From JAHDWY01 sp964632865 (GTDB taxonomy: Bacteria > Hydrogenedentota > Hydrogenedentia > Hydrogenedentales > SLHB01): DNA of 25,108 nucleotides. The notes under the pieces are model-generated. The model was not told the origin of the DNA. It worked only from the letters and a program-made list of their open reading frames with translations, and ran no database searches. The stretch spans positions 1-25,108 of the forward strand of contig CAZWDH010000070.1 in the NCBI GenBank assembly GCA_964632865.1, in the 5' to 3' direction. Made by a program: the position numbers and the translations under genes. Below, one piece after another: positions 22,799 to 25,108 of this stretch (positions within the stretch are counted from its first letter, which is position 1; each line of letters starts with the position of its first letter).

Positions 22799-23848
22799 TT
22801 AGGTCCAGTCGCTCTGGACGACGACGCGGGCGTCTTTGTAGATCACGGCGAAGTCGGTGACGACGGTGAGGTAGGTGCGGTCCCACTGCTGGTTGATCAG
22901 CTTGTCGTTTTCGACGAGCAGATCCTGTTCCGTCAGCTTCTGGACCGCATACCCGGCGTCGAGGATCGTCAGCTTGTCGTCGGCCTGATCGACCATAGGC
23001 ACGAGCCGCACGCCGAGGGGCGAGGGCAGATTGCCGGACTTCGCGAAATCGAAGAGCGCCGTGTCTTTGAACTCGCTCAGCGCGAGGATGGTTTGCGCCA
23101 GCGCGGAGTTCGCGAGCATGTGGGTCGGCGTGAAGTACTTGTCCAGCGTCAGGGTCATGAAGCCTTTGACGATGTCCGCGTAGGTCCACGTGTCGGCGGT
23201 GGCGGTGTTGACCGTGGGGGCCGCGGTGCCGCTGCCGGACGAGTCGCCGCTGACCAGCACGGTGGCCAGGCGGGCGTCGAGATTGCGGCCCAAGCGTTCG
23301 CCGATGCGCTGCAGGTGCACGCGCAGCATGTCGACCGACATGCGGCGGATGACTTCGTAGGACGCGACCACGCCGCGGCCTTTCTTGTCGAGGCGAACGA
23401 TGCGGTCGCCGTAGGTAATTTCCGATTCGGGGATGGCCGCGCCTTCGGCCACGGTACGCAGCTCTTCCTCCGCGGGCGCTTCGTCGACGTACGGCACGTC
23501 GTAGGCCGTGCTCGAAACCGGTTCGTCGCGGATGATCAGTTCGGGGTAGACCGGCTTGCGCTTGAGACCGGCAACGACCGCTTCCCGGACGATGTCGGGG
23601 AACAGCCATTTCGCGTTGGGGTCGCTCTGGAAGAAGCGGTCGACGGTGATGCGGTGCATGTCGATTCCGAATTCATGGGCGCAGTAGTCGGTGAGGTTGG
23701 TGCCGAGGGCGCGGAAGTATTGGCCGTGGGTGAGGCCAAGGGCGCCCAAGGTGTCGTACAAATCGTGGCCGCGCGTCTGGCGGAGCCGTTCCGGCTCCTG
23801 GCTCAAAAACGCGAGGCGCTCTTTGACGTTGTCGTCGCGATAAGGCAT
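22799..23848 (-). CDS. Major capsid protein, HK97-fold type
   Basis: The product is 349 residues, a normal size. An N-terminal helical arm (VKERLAFLSQEPERLRQTRG) precedes FFQSDPNAKWLFPDIVREAV and a long extended loop (EGAAIPESEITYGDRIVRLD). The spine helix follows (SVDMLRVHLQRIGERLGRNL), then TYADIVKGFMTLTLDKYFTP and A-domain strands ending TYLTVVTDFAVIYKDARVVV. These match phage capsid proteins of the HK97 fold. No protease domain is fused. The ATG at 23848 has AAGGAAA nine bases upstream. It follows the decoration-like gene, and its order before the connector fits a virion morphogenesis operon. Confidence 0.78.
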   Translation of the reverse strand: MPYRDDNVKERLAFLSQEPERLRQTRGHDLYDTLGALGLTHGQYFRALGTNLTDYCAHEFGIDMHRITVDRFFQSDPNAKWLFPDIVREAVVAGLKRKPVYPELIIRDEPVSSTAYDVPYVDEAPAEEELRTVAEGAAIPESEITYGDRIVRLDKKGRGVVASYEVIRRMSVDMLRVHLQRIGERLGRNLDARLATVLVSGDSSGSGTAAPTVNTATADTWTYADIVKGFMTLTLDKYFTPTHMLANSALAQTILALSEFKDTALFDFAKSGNLPSPLGVRLVPMVDQADDKLTILDAGYAVQKLTEQDLLVENDKLINQQWDRTYLTVVTDFAVIYKDARVVVQSDWT

Positions 23849-23863
23849 GAGGAGGATTTCCTT

Positions 23864-23883
23864 GGTTGGGGTTTGGGGTTTGG
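23864..23883. repeat. 7-bp G-rich repeat between decoration and capsid genes
   Basis: The plus strand reads GGTTGGGGTTTGGGGTTTGG, a telomere-like GGGGTTT repeat with four G-runs able to form a two-layer quadruplex. It lies immediately upstream of the capsid ribosome binding site. Confidence 0.6.
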
Positions 23884-23888
23884 TTGAT

Positions 23889-24269
23889 CTAGAGCAGGAC
23901 GTGCACCTTGTTTGCGCTCTCGTCGACTTTGAGATTGATGCCGACGCCGTTGCCGGATGCGGGCGCTTTCACCGTACCGTCCGTGGCCGAGGCAAGGATG
24001 CCCGCCGCACCATCGACGGTCGGCGCGGAACCGGTGTAGGTGAAGATGCTGATCCCGCGAACCTTCACGGGAATCGCCATCGCGTTTGCGTCGGCAGCCG
24101 CGAGCGCTTCGCCGAAGACGACGTCTTCGTCGTCGGTGGCATTGTTCACTTCATAGGGGCCGGTCAGTTTGACGGCGTCGCCGGGGGCAATGGCGATCGT
24201 GCCGGCCTCGGGGGTTTTGCAGGTGATGACGAGTTCGGTGACCGAACCGCCTACGTCTCCGTATGCCAT
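23889..24269 (-). CDS. Capsid decoration-like protein
   Basis: The product is 126 residues, small, beta-rich and acidic, with LVITCKTPEAGTIAIAPGDA, VKLTGPYEVNNATDDEDVVF, AVPVKVRGISIFTYTG-like strands (read as AIPVKVRGISIFTYTG) and a final GVGINLKVDESANKVHVLL. The size, glycine-alanine-rich strands and place directly before the major capsid gene resemble DUF2190-type head decoration proteins. The assignment is by pattern and position. The ATG at 24269 has AAAGGAG eight bases upstream. Confidence 0.6.
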   Translation of the reverse strand: MAYGDVGGSVTELVITCKTPEAGTIAIAPGDAVKLTGPYEVNNATDDEDVVFGEALAAADANAMAIPVKVRGISIFTYTGSAPTVDGAAGILASATDGTVKAPASGNGVGINLKVDESANKVHVLL

Positions 24270-24317
24270 GGGGAAACTCCTTTGATTTTGGATTGCGAAC
24301 TTCGGATTGCGGATTGA

Positions 24318-24491
24318 ATAGGACGTATGGGACCTATAGGACGTATAGGACTAGTCGCTCCTTACAAGGGCCACAGCGAACGAAGACGTTTAGGTTGTCG
24401 CGTTGGTTCTCGTGGATCGACACTGGCGAAAGGGATTCAACTGCCGCCATTCATCCTGTCTTATTGGTCCTATGGGTCATATACGTCCTAT
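24318..24491. repeat. 174-bp element with inverted 9-bp tandem repeats at its ends
   Basis: At 24318-24350 units GGACGTATG, GGACCTATA, GGACGTATA run in one direction. At 24459-24491 the same unit runs in the other (GTCCTATGG, GTCATATAC, GTCCTATAA). The two 33-bp blocks are reverse complements at 27 of 33 positions. The 108-bp centre has no coding features I can see. It fills most of the 277-bp gap before the decoration-like gene. Confidence 0.7.
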
Positions 24492-24546
24492 AAGGCATGA
24501 GGGCGGTTGCTTTCCTTCACTTACTAGCGCGGCGCGTTGCACTCGC

Positions 24547-25108
24547 TTACGCCGGTTCCCGCAGAATGTTCATGGCGAGGTTCGGGTCCCGCGACCCGCT
24601 CTCCTGGAGCGGCTCCGGTCGCGAGACCGGCGCAGGCGGGTACTTCCGGTCGAAGCGGGTCTCGTAGGCGCGCAAGTGGACGTGGATCTCATCCAGCGAC
24701 AACTGCGCCAGCGTCCTCCGCCAAAGCGTGTCGTCGAAGGAGGGCCCGTCGAGTTCGCGGCCGAGACCGCAGAAGCGTTCGGTCGCGCGCGTGCGGGCCG
24801 TGACGCCGTCGGTGATGAGACGCGCCGCGTCGTGTTCGCACGCCGCACCGTCGTCGAGGGCCTGCCGGATTTCCCGGACTGCCGCGGGCGGTAGTCCGTT
24901 TACGCGGCGCATGCGAATCACGCGGGATTCCCCGTTGCTGTGGAGCGCGATCGCGCGTTCATCTTCCGTGGACTCGAGCCATTGGTAGGTGCCGGCTTCA
25001 AGGCAAATCGCGTCGCCGGGGTGTTTCAGCCAACGAACGTCATGGGGCGCCTTCTCCGTGGCCCAGGGTTCGCCGTCCAGCGTGGTCGCGTCGACGCGCC
25101 ATCCGGTG
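24547..25108 (-). CDS. Unrecognised protein of the virion block, N-terminus beyond the window
   Basis: The frame is open from the right edge to the stop at 24547, giving at least 186 residues. Visible stretches include PWATEKAPHDVRWLKHPGDA, ICLEAGTYQWLESTEDERAI and VIRMRRVNGLPPAAVREIRQ. Near the end are LDEIHVHLRAYETRFDRKYP and PEPLQESGSRDPNLAMNI. A GTG at 24921 is an internal possible start, but the frame upstream is clearly protein-like, so the true start is beyond 25108. I cannot name a family. Its position before the capsid genes would fit a small structural or assembly protein. Confidence 0.6.
   Translation of the reverse strand, partial: TGWRVDATTLDGEPWATEKAPHDVRWLKHPGDAICLEAGTYQWLESTEDERAIALHSNGESRVIRMRRVNGLPPAAVREIRQALDDGAACEHDAARLITDGVTARTRATERFCGLGRELDGPSFDDTLWRRTLAQLSLDEIHVHLRAYETRFDRKYPPAPVSRPEPLQESGSRDPNLAMNILREPA

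Noticed and set aside
22580..23887. A 435-codon plus-strand open frame opposite the major capsid gene
   Set aside because: It is antisense to a recognisable capsid protein with its own ribosome binding site, is very rich in Val/Gly/Arg/Asp from reverse-strand codon bias, and reads through the 10-bp tandem repeat.
1..25108. tRNA or rRNA genes
   Set aside because: No cloverleaf with CCA-type acceptor or rRNA-like stretch was noticed on either strand.

Overview
The window comes from a GC-rich bacterial genome. The mix of gene types recalls Planctomycetota or Hydrogenedentota-like bacteria: carboxypeptidase-regulatory-like modules attached to regulators, Asp-box sialidases, a Tat-exported phosphoesterase, and many short-period intergenic repeats. 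This placement is an inference from gene content. No rRNA, tRNA or housekeeping gene is present to confirm it.

Left part (1-9184, minus strand). A BlaI-type repressor and a BlaR1-type M56 membrane peptidase overlap by 4 bp. Two abutting TACTA-N6-TAGTA operators lie over a TTGACA promoter. The peptidase runs off the left edge and carries a long carboxypeptidase-regulatory-like extracellular region where BlaR1 has a penicillin sensor. Upstream of them on the same strand is a carbohydrate uptake operon: a lipoprotein solute-binding protein, MalF- and MalG-type permeases, a small membrane protein, and an exported alpha/alpha-toroid protein resembling family 10 pectate lyases. No ATPase gene is present. 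The gap between the binding protein and the first permease holds two different inverted-repeat elements.

Middle part (9349-18357). An ECF sigma factor fused to a membrane span and about six extracellular beta-sandwich modules is transcribed away from the uptake operon. It is followed by a four-span membrane protein. Next come a sialidase-like protein and a membrane-anchored SGNH hydrolase on the minus strand, joined by TGATG. Then follow a Tat-exported calcineurin-like phosphoesterase, three small unrecognised or zinc-ribbon genes, and a free-standing 40-residue hydrophobic peptide gene with a strong ribosome binding site and an intrinsic terminator.

Right part (18430-25108, minus strand) is a virion-type block. 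In transcription order it encodes an unrecognised partial protein, a decoration-like protein, an HK97-type major capsid protein, a head-tail connector, a Dit-like distal tail protein, a tail hub protein, a fibre/baseplate-like protein and a holin-like protein. The hub carries a complete staphylococcal-nuclease-type domain with all five classic active-site residues, inserted between its two hub halves. No tail tube, tape measure, terminase, portal or integrase is seen in the window. Every wide junction in this block holds a short-period tandem repeat (7, 9 or 10 bp) or an inverted-repeat element of the kind also seen between the cellular genes. That suggests a long-resident or domesticated element. 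The nuclease-bearing hub is the most unusual item in the window.
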